From the NCBI RefSeq assembly GCF_954871325.1, contig NC_088778.1:3877743-3941742 (forward strand): DNA of 64,000 bases, given 5' to 3'. The translations under genes and the position numbers were made by a program. Under the pieces are notes generated by a model. The model made no database searches. It saw only the letters and a program-made list of their open reading frames with translations, and had not been told where the DNA came from. This DNA is from Gordionus sp. m RMFG-2023. Lineage: Eukaryota; Nematomorpha; Gordioida; Chordodea; Parachordodidae. This document shows, piece by piece, positions 30,331-43,608 of this stretch. How positions within the stretch are numbered: position 1 is the stretch's first letter; every line of letters begins with the position of its first letter.

Positions 30331-32040
30331 TATATAGATCTTAAGCAAAACCGAACCATTAATTGATTTTAAAATTTTGGTATCTTTTATTTTAAATGAA
30401 AAGTTTTTTCCCCCTTAAATATTATTATTAATTAATTAATTTTTTTGTTTTTCAATTTTTTTAAAAAAAAACAACTTTTTGCCTGAAATTTATCAATCAA
30501 TCATTGGTGCCATCTATGGTGTATGTATTAGGTGATCGCTAGGGAATTATATATTTATAACGTATTTAGATTAATTTAGTAATTTAGTAGTAAAAATTAT
30601 AAACATTGCTTATTATATATAATAAAAAAAATCCAATATTTTTGATTAAAAACATTAATTACATATTCAAAATGAATGGTATTAATGTTATATATATAAA
30701 AAAAATTCATCACTCATTTTACCAATTACCATAAATATTCAGTATATAGTATAATATACGTTAATTTCCCGTAGAAGAAAATTTTATCTAAGTTTTTTTT
30801 TTTTAGAAAAAATTTAATTTTACATTTTTTTTGGTAAATTTAATTACCATAAAACAATGTTGTGTCTAGAAAGGGGCCAAAAAAATGAAGAGATATTTTG
30901 AGCAAATACCCTTGCAGGAATAAGTTTTCATTTGGTAGTGCCATTAATTATTGATTATTCGATCCGTGTCTTTCCACCTTATCACTTATCTCTAGAACCC
31001 TTACCTACTTGCTAGTGTTTGTTGGTTCTAGAATAGAAACCAGATAGTTAAGCTTGCTTTTGCTTCCTCAGTCAAGGTCTCTGGCATCCGAGTCACACAT
31101 GCCCCTCACAAAATAATTATAATTTTTTTTGGTATGAGCGTGAAAACACGAAATTTTAGAGAAAAACTGAGAATATTTCTCACGCAACAGAAACATCTTC
31201 GCGATCAATTCAATCTAATATGAATCGATTACTGAAAAAAAATTTCTTATAAAAGGTTGGACCTAAGTTTCTTATCTTCTTTAGAGAGCTAGGAAGGCAC
31301 TCATTCGGACAATAACCGAATACTTGAAAGTTACTATCATTAAAAATTACGGTTATTAATCAGATATTCCACCTTTATAATCCTTTGAACATCTGTTCGT
31401 TTGATAAAATCTTAGCGCTTTAATTATTTACAGTTTTTCTAAATTTATATTTAGAATTAAACCAAATTCTATTAAAAAAAAGTCTCAAAGATCATTCATA
31501 GATTTGGCAAACAGATAGCTCACTCCACTATAATTCTGTTAATTTATTGAGGACTTATATCGATTCATGAATTTTTTTTTTTTTAAAAATAAAATTTACA
31601 GATTTTTTAAAATAGTTATGATATTCCAAATATTGCATTTTGAGATCTCGGATAGCAGGAAGGAAGGAAGGAAGGGATTTTTTTTTCTAAAAAAATTGAT
31701 AATATAAAAGCGAACACCCAAAAGTTATATTTCTTTATATTAGCTTTTTTTTATAAATAAAATTATAAAACTTTTTTTTTGATTATTTTAAGTAACAATA
31801 TATAGTATAATAATATATATAAAAAAATGGGGAATATATTATAAATAACACATATAAAATATTGACTAATATATTTTTTTTGGCTATTGATTTTAAGACT
31901 AGTTTTTTTTTAATTATATCGACAATTAAAAATATCAATATAAAGGTTAAGAGATATCGAAATTTAAAATACTCTTTTTATTAGTGCATGTGATTGATGG
32001 CTGAGATATAGTATGAAAAATAGGATTGTTGGATTTTAAG
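30331..32040. other. AT-rich spacer, nothing recognised
   Basis: Contains a short GGAA microsatellite at about 31658-31674. Otherwise no coding signal. Confidence 0.5.
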
Positions 32041-32047
32041 GTTGAGA

Positions 32048-32171
32048 TTAAACTATCTTCAGGGTAATTATTATGATTGAACAATACTTTGTCGTCGTGT
32101 GGCTTATCCTTAGTTCTTTTTCTTCAATGGGGTTTTCTTGATTTTGAAGATGGTTTGTGCTTTCGTACTTT
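32048..32171 (-). CDS. Candidate last exon of the teashirt-family gene (weak)
   Basis: After TTTTTTACAAG a frame in phase with the 33523 donor reads KYESTNHLQNQENPIEEKEL and ends at 32048. A second, more basic frame overlaps it on the same strand. A competing short exon at 33247-33274 (after TTTTTTTAG) would also close the protein. The sequence does not decide between them. Confidence 0.25.
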
Positions 32172-33522
32172 CTTGTAAAAAATGTATTGATTTTGAGTTG
32201 AATAATTATTGGTTATAATAGTAGATTTAAAAATTTAAAATATATCGGGGGGGGGGGATACTAATAACTGACTCTCCCAGTAAGGCTGTATTCAAAAATG
32301 AATGCGATTCGCTTAAACAAATTGATTAATTTACTATTCGTAATTTAAAAAAAACTAATCGTGCAATGATTTTATAGCGTTTCTTGAAGGATTAGCTGCT
32401 AAAAATTAATCTTTCAATACCAAAATTTAAATTCCGAAATTAATTGGCATTTTAGACCTTTATATATCCTCTGAATGAAATTGAACAAAATATTTGATTT
32501 TTTTTTCAATATCAAGATTTAATATATCCACAGAAGAATTTGGTAATAGTAATTTGTTAAATTGGATAGATGTCATATTATGAAATCATAAATCGTTTAT
32601 TTAATTTGAGTCAAAAATAGTATCCAAAAGTGAAATAAAAACGGTTATTTTATTATACAATTGAGTTCACGTTAATGTTGGAACGATTTATATATAATTT
32701 TGTTTTAGCCTCAACATTCAAATAAATATCGTAAAAGTAGTCTTCTAAGTTTTAATTTAATAATATTCAAGATTCTCATAATTAACCTAAGCCAAATCTA
32801 CATCATTTTTTTTTAATTATATATAATTCTTTTGTAATTAAATAATTTACTAATACATTCTAATGCAAAAATAAAAGATTGTGATGATGGATCAGTTATA
32901 ATAATAATATCCTTACATAATGGTGATATTGGCTTGGGTTATTATATATTTTTTTTATATTATACTTTTAGGGTTTGTTCAGCCGAATAAAAATTTCCTA
33001 TTATCCATCACGTGTGAAAAGTATTAATAAAACAAGGATAAAATATTTAAATTAATTCTTAGATTTTTGCTAAAAATTCAAAATAGAATAATACCTATTT
33101 GTGATAGAATGCTTTGCAATTCACAATTCATGAAAACCTTTTATATTTAAATAATTTTTAATCATTGTTTTTTTTGCTATGCCCAAATTGGCTACCCACC
33201 TCACCCCTCATTTTCTCCTCCCCTATCCCTCTTCAACTTATATTGATCATAATCCTAAAATAGGATCCTTATATCTAAAAAAATTTTCGAAAATGTGTAA
33301 GCCATTTAAATGTGTTTCTTCTTACAATAATTTCCAAAAAAAATAAACATTTACTAGAGTATATAATTTAACATGATGCCAAATTAGATAAATATCTACA
33401 TTTATAAATTTCCCAAGACGTTTATCGTTTAAATTGTAGCTTGCGCTTAGAAAAACTTTGGTTGTAACAGATGGCTGGCAGTTTAAACCACGTATAAAAT
33501 CCATAAACGGATGTTTTATTAC

Positions 33523-33667
33523 CTTTCCACATTTGATAACTGTTTCAGGGAGGAAGCATCGAATAATGAAGCTTCGTCAGAACGCCTAAATACTAATGGG
33601 GACATCCTAAACAATGGATCGTAAATATTCCCTCCCATTTCTCTAGGTGATGTTTCGGTATCATTGC
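33523..33667 (-). CDS. Teashirt-family gene, exon following the zinc finger
   Basis: A 145-nt exon too short for a simple frame scan. Acceptor ACATTAG, then NDTETSPREMGGNIYDPLF and FRRSDEASLFDASSLKQL, donor AAAG|GTAATA. Its first two bases complete a Gly codon with the last base of the large exon (donor AAAG|GTACAT at 33951), so the frame is kept. If this splice is used, the stop at 33928 lies in the intron and the protein continues. I do not recognise a domain in this exon. Confidence 0.65.
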
Positions 33668-33729
33668 CTAATGTTATAAAGATAATATGAATATATTATA
33701 ACACATAATTTAAATTTTACGGATGTAAT

Positions 33730-33735
33730 TTTATT
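33730..33735 (-). terminator. AATAAA, possible intronic or alternative poly(A) signal
   Basis: About 190 nt past the stop at 33928 on the minus strand. It would serve a short isoform ending at 33928 if the splice to 33667 is not used. Confidence 0.25.
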
Positions 33736-33950
33736 TAATTTTGAATTAATTGCTTCCAAATTATATATGAAATGAGACAGAAATTTTTTTTAAAGTTTAT
33801 CAAGCCCGAGTAACCGTCGTTAAAGCGAAAACATTTTTATATACAGATTACTTTGAATTTATGCACCAATCCGGTTCGTTATTACCTATTGACCAATCAG
33901 GGCCTTTAATTATAAATATGATAATATTTAGCATTTTTTCAACAATGTAC

Positions 33951-36113
33951 CTTTGATGGCGGCCTCGAACTTCAAATTCTTATTCAATAATTTATTGCAA
34001 AATTCACCATTCGTGCTTGTAATCGCGAGGGCGTTAGATGATATGATAGGAATAATTTTCCTGTAATGCTGAGTGGCTACCATGTGGGATGTCAGATCTG
34101 GTAATGACCCGAAGGAATCCCCACACCATATACATTTCATTATGTCCTTAGCCTTCTTGGAACCTTTGGAGAGCCAAGTGTTTTGTCCCCTGACCATTTT
34201 GTTACTGTTGGTGGAATGGTGCGCACCATTTGTCCTTTTAGGCCCGATTTTATTTTTATTAGGCTGAGACGTTGTCTCAGATGCTACAAATAATTTGCAT
34301 TCGTCACTCTTTTTCGATGAAACGCGGGTCACAATTTCGTCGCCTAAAGATGGCGAATTTTTTTGACGAGACAGATTTGTTTTTCGGCAAATATCCATGT
34401 ATTTCGATTGGTAATCTTCGTTGAACTTATTTGTGGATTGTTTTGATTTAAATGTGTATTGATCAATTGGATCGTTGGATAAGGGGTGAAAAGGGGGCAA
34501 TTGGAAATTACTCATGTAAGGAAATGATGGGTGAGGATAGAGCATGGGCGATTTTGAGAACATATATTGGTAAGAGTCGTATCTCGATTTCCAGTCCAAA
34601 GAATTCAACATGCAAAAATAATCTTCGTAATTGGGAAAAGGAAGATTATCCGCAAGAAAATCGGGCTGTTTATTATGTTTCGCCGCGGAATTATTGTGAT
34701 AATGATTATCTTTAAACGAAGAAGGAAGCGGAAAAATTGGGAATTGATTATGGTAATTATAAGCGTCGAACATATGATTTTGTAGAGAATTTTGAAACGG
34801 AAAGGAGTCCGACTGCGTGAAGTCTATTTGATGATCATTTTCATCTTGCGTGCGACGCGATAATGAACATTTGGAAAACTTTCTCCCCGAGTCGCGTTTC
34901 CTTGCGGAGTTATTTGAGTATTTGGGCGACGGCACGTATGGCTCGTTAATTAAATTCGCGCTCGTGGTCGTTGAGTTTAAAAACTGAGGAAAATATTGCA
35001 CGAAAGGATTGTCGTAAATGTTATAATTAATTATTTTCTTGAAGTTTTCTGGAAGAGCAGAGCTTGACGGTGACACGTTAGGGTGCGAGAACATTTTATT
35101 CATAAAGTTGAAATCGTAAGAAAAAGGTGGCCAGTTATTGACGTGCGGCGAAGCGGATATCGGCTGATTCAGAGAGGCGGAGCTGTCAATATCGTCTCCA
35201 ACCATCGAAATATTGTCCTTTATGCCGTAAAATCTAGACCTTTCTTGATCGGGTTTTCTTTTCCGAACATTGTGCTTTTCGTTTCGGTTATCAGGGCTTC
35301 TGCCCGAAATGTTTGCGTTTTTATCTTTTACAATAACGGTGTCTTTAGGGTTCGGATTTATTGAATTCTCAATGGAGGTAATAATAACGCTTGGTTTGGG
35401 GGTAGAAAACGTTGGAAACGAAACATGACTAGACTGGTCTGCAGTGTAATTCGTCCGCCTAAGCGGCAAAATTGTGTCCTTGAATGGGAGTGGAGGTATA
35501 TATATAGGTGCGGCATGGTCATAATCGGCCATGTTTTTATCGCACTTCCGTTTTAGGTGATTCAGCATTAACAATTCTTGGTACAACTTGAAATTATCTT
35601 TAGGCGCACGATTACGCTTGGACGATTTCGCGGGATCGGAATGTATAAAATGGTCATAGTTAAATGGACGCGATTTGGTTCTCCTCGCGATATTGTCGTG
35701 ACCATTCAATTCGTCGCTCGAGGATGACGAATAGGAATCGGGATTCAATGGATTGGGAGAAGGTGTGCTTACCTTTTGATCCAAAAGACCGTTCAAGAAT
35801 GGGGCGTTGTTATAACCAAAATTAGGATTGTTTTTTTCGTTCTCGCGGATCTTGTAAAACGGTGGGGATTGGCTGGAGGTGTCGATATTTTGTTTGACCT
35901 CTGCTGGACCACACTCTTTAAAATCTAAGGTAGTAGGTGGTCTGCTCGATTTTGAGTGTTTGCTGTTTAGATGAGTAAAATTACTTAGCCTTGAATCGTT
36001 GTTGACTAAGACACTAATCAATTTCTCGTTATTCAGTATTTTATCCGTTCTTTCAACGTCATTGTAAGTATATGAGTTTTTCTTATGATTCTGGTGTAAT
36101 TCCGCTTTACGAT
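33951..36113 (-). CDS. Teashirt-family C2H2 zinc-finger protein, large exon
   Basis: Teashirt/TSHZ proteins are nuclear developmental transcription regulators. This exon opens at an AATTAG acceptor (36113) and is open for about 727 codons. Most of it is Ser/Asn/Pro-rich and disordered, with basic clusters such as KSSKRNRAPKD and VRKRKPDQERS. Near residue 660 (34063-34134) is one C-x2-C-x12-H-x5-H finger, CIWCGDSFGSLPDLTSHM then TQHYRK, whose linker and HY-RK tail are the teashirt signature. Family members usually have three or more such fingers; only one is visible here. G+C is higher than in the flanks. Teashirt genes often have a tiny first exon and a giant second one, which fits, but I could not find exon 1. 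Confidence 0.85.
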
Positions 36114-36267
36114 CTAATTAATATTTTTTAAAAAAAATGAATTAACCGTTATTGTTAAGGTAAAATTAGAAATTTACAAAACCGGTCTGTAAACCGGGAT
36201 CGGCCTGAAATCTCGGATAGATCCGAAAATGTTTTAAAAATATTTTTTTACTCAAGGGGCTAGAATA

Positions 36268-36503
36268 AGGCATCATTCATAGTGACGTACAATCCAACAC
36301 GATTTAACAGCTGATCGATTTATAAAATCTGTTTTATGAGATAAATTTTTCTTTTTAAAAATCGATATTTTTTTTAGAATTATTATGAATAGAATTAAGG
36401 ATATTATTAATATTAATAAATAAAAAATGATCTCACGAATAGATTTTAAAAATCGATCAGCTGTTAAATCGAGTCGGACGAATCCCACCATGAATGCGGA
36501 CTA
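36268..36503. mobile_element. MITE with long inverted repeats
   Basis: ATTCATAGTG...CGATTTAACAGCTGATCGAT on the left pairs with its inverted copy ending ACCATGAATGCGGAC on the right. The arms are about 60-90 bp around an AT-rich loop. The end resembles the CTCATTTATAGT MITE family at 59.8 kb. Confidence 0.7.
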
Positions 36504-36604
36504 AATCATAAAACAATTTGATTCGGGCCGGGCCGGGTCGATTAAATATATATCTCTCTATTTATTAAGAATAATTAATTATATTAGACTTATTAGGTTT
36601 TGTG

Positions 36605-36745
36605 AATCAATACCAATATATTCTTGATTTACAATATCAATACCAATACAAAACCAAATATTGGTATTTACCAACCAATACCAATTTTACCTAAATTTAT
36701 TGGTTTGATATTATTTTAAAAACAATATAAACCAATACCAATATT
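36605..36745. repeat. Cluster of ACCAATAC motifs
   Basis: ACCAATA/CCAATACC and its complement TTGGTATT occur about eight times in 140 bp, in both orientations, near a GGGCCGGGCCGGG block at 36525. It resembles a subterminal transposase-binding array. Confidence 0.6.
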
Positions 36746-39685
36746 AGTAAAAAAAATGTAAATAATTACGTAATTATTTGAATTTCAGTGGATCAATTAA
36801 TGAACACTTATATTAGTGACCTAGCCTGGAATAATGTATAAATTTATCCATAATTTCTGGAACCATTTAATTATACCTAATAACCTCATTTGCAAATACT
36901 CCATCAATTTCAACAATTAATCCTCTATTTTATAGCATTTTTTGAATATGTTCAGTTATAATAATACTCCTAATTCTGTTTTACAACGACCTTCCTTAGC
37001 TACTTTAGCTAAACGGAAGGTTTAAAATTTCGATAAACGTATATATATATAATATAGACAATAATTGCCACACTTTAAAGTATCAAGATACTATTCTAAC
37101 TATAGACACCCTTCAAATATTATCTAACCAATGTGAATATAATAATATGTATAAAATAAATGATAGTCTCAATTTAAATGAGAACATATGAAACACAAAA
37201 TAAATCCAAGAAAATGATCTTTTTTGGAAAAATATATCAGGTTGAAGAAAATTATAAACATAAAATAAAATAAAAAATTAGAAATAGACAAGTACATTGA
37301 TAAAGTCGTCGTCTAATGGGAATCATGAAAATAAATTCAATATTATAGAAAATCATGCCAATTCCATCTAACTCAACTGACTCTGAAAGGCCATTTTTTT
37401 CGGAAGGACGTTATGTTATAACAGTACAACAATGTTCACTAGGAATGAACATACAATCCAAGCTTGCATGCCCCAAAAATGTTGGATACACTCATACGTG
37501 ATTTTAAATAGATATATAATTATTTCCCATACATTAAATTCCTATCAATCTTTAGCAACGGCATTTTATGCGACTAGTCAGATATAATTAGTTTGATATA
37601 ACATCATCCCTTTTTCATGATTTCGAATCATCTTACTTAAAAGAAAAAGAATTGTTCAGAAAAGTATCAATGGTCCTGTTTTTTGGTTAAACAGTAAAAC
37701 TTCATATATTTTTAAATACATTTTAAGATTTATTTATTTATCATTATATTAAATAATCACTTATTTTTTTTTAAATTTATTAATAATTTGAATTTAAACC
37801 GAATACGTAATATAAACAAAAAATTAAAAAATATTAGGGTAAACAAATACAAAATATTTTTAGAATAACCAGTACACATACAATATTTATTTAATCTTGG
37901 TTTTTTAATATTGTCTCTCGGTCCTGACAGTATAGCATACAATGCATAGTATAGGCGAGTTACAATCATTGTAATCGAAAGTGAAGAGTCCATAGAACAA
38001 TCTAGAATTTTCTCGAGGAGGGGTCTCCCATACCCACCCTCCCCCCCCCCCCCTGAAGAAAACGAGTTAATTTTTCTTGCTTTTATAAAAATGTTCAAAA
38101 TTTAAAAAAGTAAGTGCAAAATAAATTGAATATCATAAAGGGACTGATGGAATGATATTCCCAAACACGTGATGGAATGGGTTACTTGTAAGAGGAAGAA
38201 AAAAAATTGTCGTATGGGAAAACGAATCCAAAAACTTCTTTACAAATAGTTGTCGAAAAAACTCTTTTTTTTTATCTTTATAAATTCAAGTTGGTATTTG
38301 CATATCAATTAGATATATATATATGATGCTAGGGTCAATATGTTTTTTTGGAATACCTATTCTATAAATTTGAGATAATTTTGCCATATGATAAATGACT
38401 CAAAGGTTAATGGCAAGAATGTCTACAATTTTATAAGATAGGTATTCTAAACATTCTAGAAACTATTTCCGGCAAAAATTTGTGCTCAAAAAGTGATTTT
38501 GGCAAATTTGGAGAAGTTTTAATTAATATTCCTTTAGAATATCATAAACTAAGAAGTTCATGCCCCAATATAATAAACGGATATTTATTATTGCTATTAT
38601 TATATAATATATACACAACAAATACAATATTATCATTTTTTATCCCTTTTTTTTAATCCCAGCCATCAAACACTATGGACATTTGTATTAACGATTAAAT
38701 TTAAACCATATGACATACATGATAGATAGAGAGATAGATATATTTTATACCAGATAATATTTTAAAAATGTATTAAATTATATATAAAATATTATTTATA
38801 TATTTAAGTATATATAAATTATATGTATATAATATAATATAATATAATATATTGTAATATTGTTATTTAAAATATGAAAAAATATTTCGATATCTCTCTT
38901 GTAAAGTTGTAACATTATACATATAATAACGTATTTGATATATGATAAATATGATGTATAATATAGATTGGTTCAATAAACTTTTAACTATTTCTTCAAA
39001 ATTTATTAGCTATTTTTTTAATATTTTTATCGTATATATTTCATTTCTGTTTTTGCCTTGATATTTTAATGTATTAATCATTTCAAGCTTTTTCCAATCT
39101 AATGATATTTCATGTAAATCATTCAAAGTTATATTATTTTAATTTATTTTTTTATATAAATTTAAATGTAAAATTTAGTGGTATATTCACAGCGACACTG
39201 ACCAATAACAAAACAATTAAAAAAAGTATATTAAAAAAACACAAACATGGCGGACATTATTTGCCGCAAACAAACTGTATCTGGTAATGAATCTTAATCT
39301 TTGCCTAATAGTTTAAGAGGTTTTATTAGCATGCAGTAGTTTTGGAGTTGGGAGTTATTTTAGGATGATTTTGCAGAGCGATTTAACATAGTGTAAGTGA
39401 AGGGTACATCTTGGGTCCAAATGATAGGTTATCTTATCAGAACTTGTTTATTTATCGGGGCTTAGAGCCGGATGGCTCTACAGATGATGGAATATATATT
39501 ATAGACTCGAGAGTTCTATAATGGAAATTACGGCATAGTGTCTAGGTAGTCACCTCTTGAAAGGCGACAATGAATACGGCAGTGAGGCAAGTGGGAGTTA
39601 CGATGCCAGAGCCTACTCAAAGGTCGATGGCAATTCCTCGCAAGTAAGTAAGAGACTTGGATATGAAATATAAATTACTTCTAGC
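36746..39685. other. AT-rich stretch without a recognisable gene
   Basis: A 13-base C run at 38041-38053. 39290-39685 is somewhat GC-richer, but no protein is recognised. Confidence 0.5.
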
Positions 39686-39688
39686 CAT

Positions 39689-40615
39689 GGATGCACCGAT
39701 GTTATCGGATCGGGTCAGGCAGATAATTTGTCATATATCGGTTATCGGCCGATATTCCTAAATTTGCCGATGAGATTCTATAAAATGGCCTCATAATCTA
39801 TTTAAAAAAAATTTCCATCTAACTTGAGTATTAATTTGCTGGGGGAAATGCAAAAATAGAGTTATTTTATTCGTAGTAATTACTTATTGAAGAATTCGCT
39901 AATTGTGAGCATAATAATGCCCAGACTATGAAGGGTGCGATGTATACAGATCTTTCTAAACGTTATCTTATGTTTAATGAAAAATATTTACTTCCTAGAA
40001 ACAATTTCTTTTAGATCCCCGCTTTACAATTTCTTTTCTATTTCAATCAATACTTTATAGACAAAAACGAATTCTAGAATGCATTACGAGACTCTTATGA
40101 AGAAATTAATTCATCTAGTTTTACACAAAAAATTTTAAAAGTTTTTTAAAGTAAATGAGGAGTCTAATTTAATATCGAAATTCTGTATTTCTTTGAAATC
40201 GAAAATTATCTCAAGGAACCAATATTTAAAGCAATAAATTATAATATGCCAGCAGATCTTTTAAAATATTGGGCCATGAACTGCCATAAATGTCCAACTC
40301 TGTCAATATCTGTCACGTATCATTAAATCTGCTTTACGTGAAACTGGTGATATTGACAGTCCATCGACGCACGTTGACCTCGTATAAACTATAAATTTTA
40401 GTATTTCTGAGAAGAAAAAAATGTTTTAGACACATTAATTTTAATTATTAATCTAAATATTTATTTAAAATTTCTTAGTATGTTTGTTAATATATAAATA
40501 AATGAATATATTAATAAATTATTTATTAATAAAGAATATTTAAAACACATTTATCAGATTAAACATGTATAAAGGGCCCAATCAGAGGTGATATCGGATC
40601 GGCCTCCATCGATAT
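39689..40615 (+). mobile_element. hAT remnant with GATGCACCGAT end
   Basis: The left end is GGATGCACCGATGTTATCGG followed by CGGTTATCGGCCGAT, the kind of end seen in hATs of the GGTGCACCGAT type. The right end is eroded (ATCGGATCGGCCTCCATCGAT at about 40595-40615). Plus-strand pieces resemble a hAT C-terminus: DPRFTISFLF near 40015 and LLKYWAMNCHKCPTLS near 40260. Confidence 0.6.
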
Positions 40616-41164
40616 TGAATTTACAATTAAAGGGTTTAATTTCGAAAATAGGATTTTGCACATTTTTTCCTTGTGGGAGAAAGGGAAAAGAGAAGGAAAT
40701 GTCATCTTAGCCTCGTCCATGTGTATATTCGTCTTTTTGCTTGTAGGCGTTAGGGATAGCATTCCTGCTTCAAAAATCAATGACTGCTACGTGGCGTGAA
40801 TCAATAGTGTTTAGAGTGACTCCAAGAGTTTCGCGTAATTTAGCAATTGGTGAAAAATAGAAGGATTTAGGTACGCGTAGTCACATTTAAAGGTCGACGC
40901 GGCCGGCTGAAACCCGTACAAGTTGTCCAGCCATATGCCCAAAAATTTTCTTGAGACCGTGCTTCCAGATCGACCTTTAGTCACAACACTCTGAGTCTTA
41001 TAGGATGAAAGGTAATAAACTTTAAAAAAAGTGTCTAATAAGATGACAGAGCACAAAGAAATGAGGTATGAGCGAAAGGTTTTGATGGATGAGTTTTAGG
41101 AACTCTTTTTTAAAGGGTTTAAAATTGAAAACACAACTCATTCCAACCAATCAAGAAATGGATT

Positions 41165-41295
41165 ATTCGGCGAGTCTGCACCTTTGTTCCTTCTATGAGC
41201 AAAATTTTCAGGCTTGCGCAGTATTTTTCTTGGATGAAATACTGAGTTCGCCGTTTTTATAAATCGGCTCAAAACGAGTCGTCTAACAAGACTGC
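41165..41295. repeat. MITE fragment (TGTTGTTAAACGGCTC family)
   Basis: Core TTGTTCCTTCTATGAGCAAAA and end AATCGGCTCAAAACGAGTCG then TCTAACAAGAC. Confidence 0.6.
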
Positions 41296-41956
41296 AAATG
41301 ATATAAAATAAAATTATTAGAAATTTAGCTATTTTCTTAGCCCTTGTAAATTTTATTAGTCTTTGTGTGTGTGTGTATGTAAAAATGATCAATTTAATTT
41401 GTTGACAAAAAAAATGCAAATATTCAAGAAGATAAACTTTAAAATTTTATCAGATATATTTTAATATCGGGACATAAAAGTTTATTAGGGAAAAAATCCA
41501 TTTAAATAAGATTTGTTGATACGGGTCATTGGTCACAAACTAATTTAATTGCCTATTATCGGATGCAATTTTTTTGTATTTTTTATTTTTTTTATTATGA
41601 TTTTATTCTTGTTCTGATAACATTTAAACATTTAATTTCAGTTAATACCATCTTTTGGCATCTTGATTATATAATTTGGTATTTTATTTTATTTATATAT
41701 TTATATATATATAAAGAAAATAAAAAATGATATCTGTGGTTTCTTAAGTGGAAATGGAGTATTAAGACTGTAATTTCTTCGTTTTTTTGTAATTTTCTTT
41801 AAAAAAAAATGACAAATTTATATGGGATAATAAATTTAACGAGTTTTTTTAAAAAAAATGGTGAGAAGAAAAGTTAAATCCACTAAAATAAAATATAAAA
41901 CAAATTGATAAGTTTACACTAATGTCCATCTATAATTAATCAAATGGTAAAATTTT

Positions 41957-42187
41957 CAGGTCAGGCCCGGTTAGAATTTAGATTTTACCGAACCCTTTTC
42001 CAATTTTTTACAATCTAGCCCAATAATTTATTTGACGGGTCCGGTCCGCTAATTTTTTCCCCCGGTTTAAATAAATTTTGTGGCTCTACCGGACATTGCA
42101 GACCCAAGAATCTCTGCAGAATTTCTTGCAAAGTAAAATTTTAAGAAAATTTGGGTTGGGAATTATTTGGTGATAAGAAAGTCAACA

Positions 42188-42223
<36 letters not shown>

Positions 42224-42381
42224 AAAGAAAGAAAAAGAAAGAAAGAAAGAAGAGGGTCTTACTCCAATTTAGTGAGTTTTATATTTTACTAATTTACAAC
42301 TTTTTAATTTTAGGCCCGGGATCTGACTCTAAAACCAAAAATAATTGGACCGGGCTTGAGCTCCAAGTTTTCTGATCTCCT
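41957..42381. mobile_element. Nonautonomous hAT-like element with CCCGG ends and nested microsatellite
   Basis: CAGGTCAGGCCCGG at the left and GGACCGGGCTTGAGCTC...TCTCCTG at the right, with GC-rich blocks at both ends. The GAAA array 42186-42252 lies inside. No target duplication was seen. Confidence 0.4.
42186..42252 (+). repeat. GAAA microsatellite
   Basis: Imperfect (GAAA)n over about 67 bases. Confidence 0.95.
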
Positions 42382-42394
42382 GGGGGAACGTTAT

Positions 42395-42710
42395 CAGGGT
42401 CTCGTTTTGTAAGCGTATAATAACCACGATGCGGAATTTATCGCTAAAACACTACGTCATAGCTGTTATTATTTTACCTAACATTGCTTAAACGGCATCG
42501 CTGTAGTTCGCGGTTAAAATAAATTAGCGTCGTTAACCGGACTCGATTCCGCCATTTTGAAATTTAAAAATATTTTAAGCCAAAATAATGAATTAGATGT
42601 CCAAACCTTCTGCCATCTATAGAGTAAAATCGCCAGGCCTGTGTAATATTTTTGGCCAAAATAAAGAACTGGCCCGTTTAAAACGCTACTAATATAAATG
42701 AGGGCTTAAC
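42395..42710. mobile_element. CTCATTTATAGT-type MITE with nested MITE
   Basis: Left end TCTCGTTTTGTAAGCG, right end complementary to GCCCTCATTTATATTAG. Inside lies a TGTTGTTAAACGGCTC-family copy at about 42525-42690 (CGTCGTTAACCGGACTCGAT ... GGCCCGTTTAAAACG). Confidence 0.5.
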
Positions 42711-43479
42711 TTACCAGACCAGTTATAGCGGTAGTTTTACGGGTACAAAAAAAAATAAAATAAATGATTTGATTTGATTGCTTTAAACTCCTGCATTAAA
42801 ATATATATAATATATATATTTCATAAAATTGGAAAATTTTTAAATTTTTTTAAAAACGAATATTTAAAAATTTTTTTTTTTTAAATTATAAAATTGAAGC
42901 ACATTAAAAATGATTTTTTTTATTTTTTTTGAAATAAAAATTTATATATAAAACACAATAATTTTCACCAGGCTATTGACCCTTCCTATCAATAATTTTG
43001 AATTTATATATATATATTTAAAAAAAATTAAACTATGAATCTAAAAGATGAAAGAGAAAAGAAATTTTTCGGTTAAATTTAGAGGAAGAAGAAGGAGAAA
43101 AAAATAATCTTTATGAAGGATTAATAAATTTTAATTCTAAAAAAAGTTTTAAAAATCGATGCTGTAGGGAGGGTGGTGTAAAATGGATTGAATCTCGAAC
43201 ATTGAGCAGGTACTAACCGGAAACGAGATTTATATGTCTCATTCAGATCCAACCTGGTTTCCAGAAGCTAAAATGGCCACTGTGATATGTTTCAGATGAG
43301 AGATACAAATTGGGGCCAATACATTTCTAAGATGATCCAAGATGATAAATTAACAAGTCTTTAACTACATATGTTTTCACACCAGACTGCCATAGTTGGG
43401 TCGACATTTCAAAAAACAAAAAAAAACCATAATTATAATTTTTAGGAAAATTTTTTTTTGGGATTGTGGGCTACTAAAT

Positions 43480-43608
43480 TTAAATGTTTTTGGCATTATC
43501 AAAGCAAGGATGCCCAGATATTTTTGTTCCGATAATCTTTTCAAAATTATGTTCCTTTTGTTTCTCTATTAGTTTAGCGGCATATTCTTCGAAACGTTTT
43601 TCAGGACT
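43480..43608 (-). CDS. Possible short exon of unknown protein
   Basis: After an ATTAACTAG acceptor, 42 codons read SPEKRFEEYAAKLIEKQ, then EKIIGTKISGHPCFDNA, and a stop. The charged, helical composition is unlike random frames here. No neighbour exon was found. It could equally be a transposase scrap. Confidence 0.25.
   Translation of the reverse strand, partial: SPEKRFEEYAAKLIEKQKEHNFEKIIGTKISGHPCFDNAKNI

Noticed and set aside
33322-33504. Minus-strand frame resembling the N-terminal part of a hAT transposase
   Set aside because: It starts right after the donor of the teashirt-family exon 33523-33667 and fits as intron. The resemblance (PFMDFI.GL) is short and unsupported by other hAT blocks or ends.
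34073-35364. Several plus-strand frames of 64-93 codons
   Set aside because: Shadows of the large teashirt-family exon on the minus strand.
37757-38098. 113-codon minus-strand frame with GGGGEGGYGRP
   Set aside because: The glycine run is the poly-C tract; the rest is AT-rich noise.
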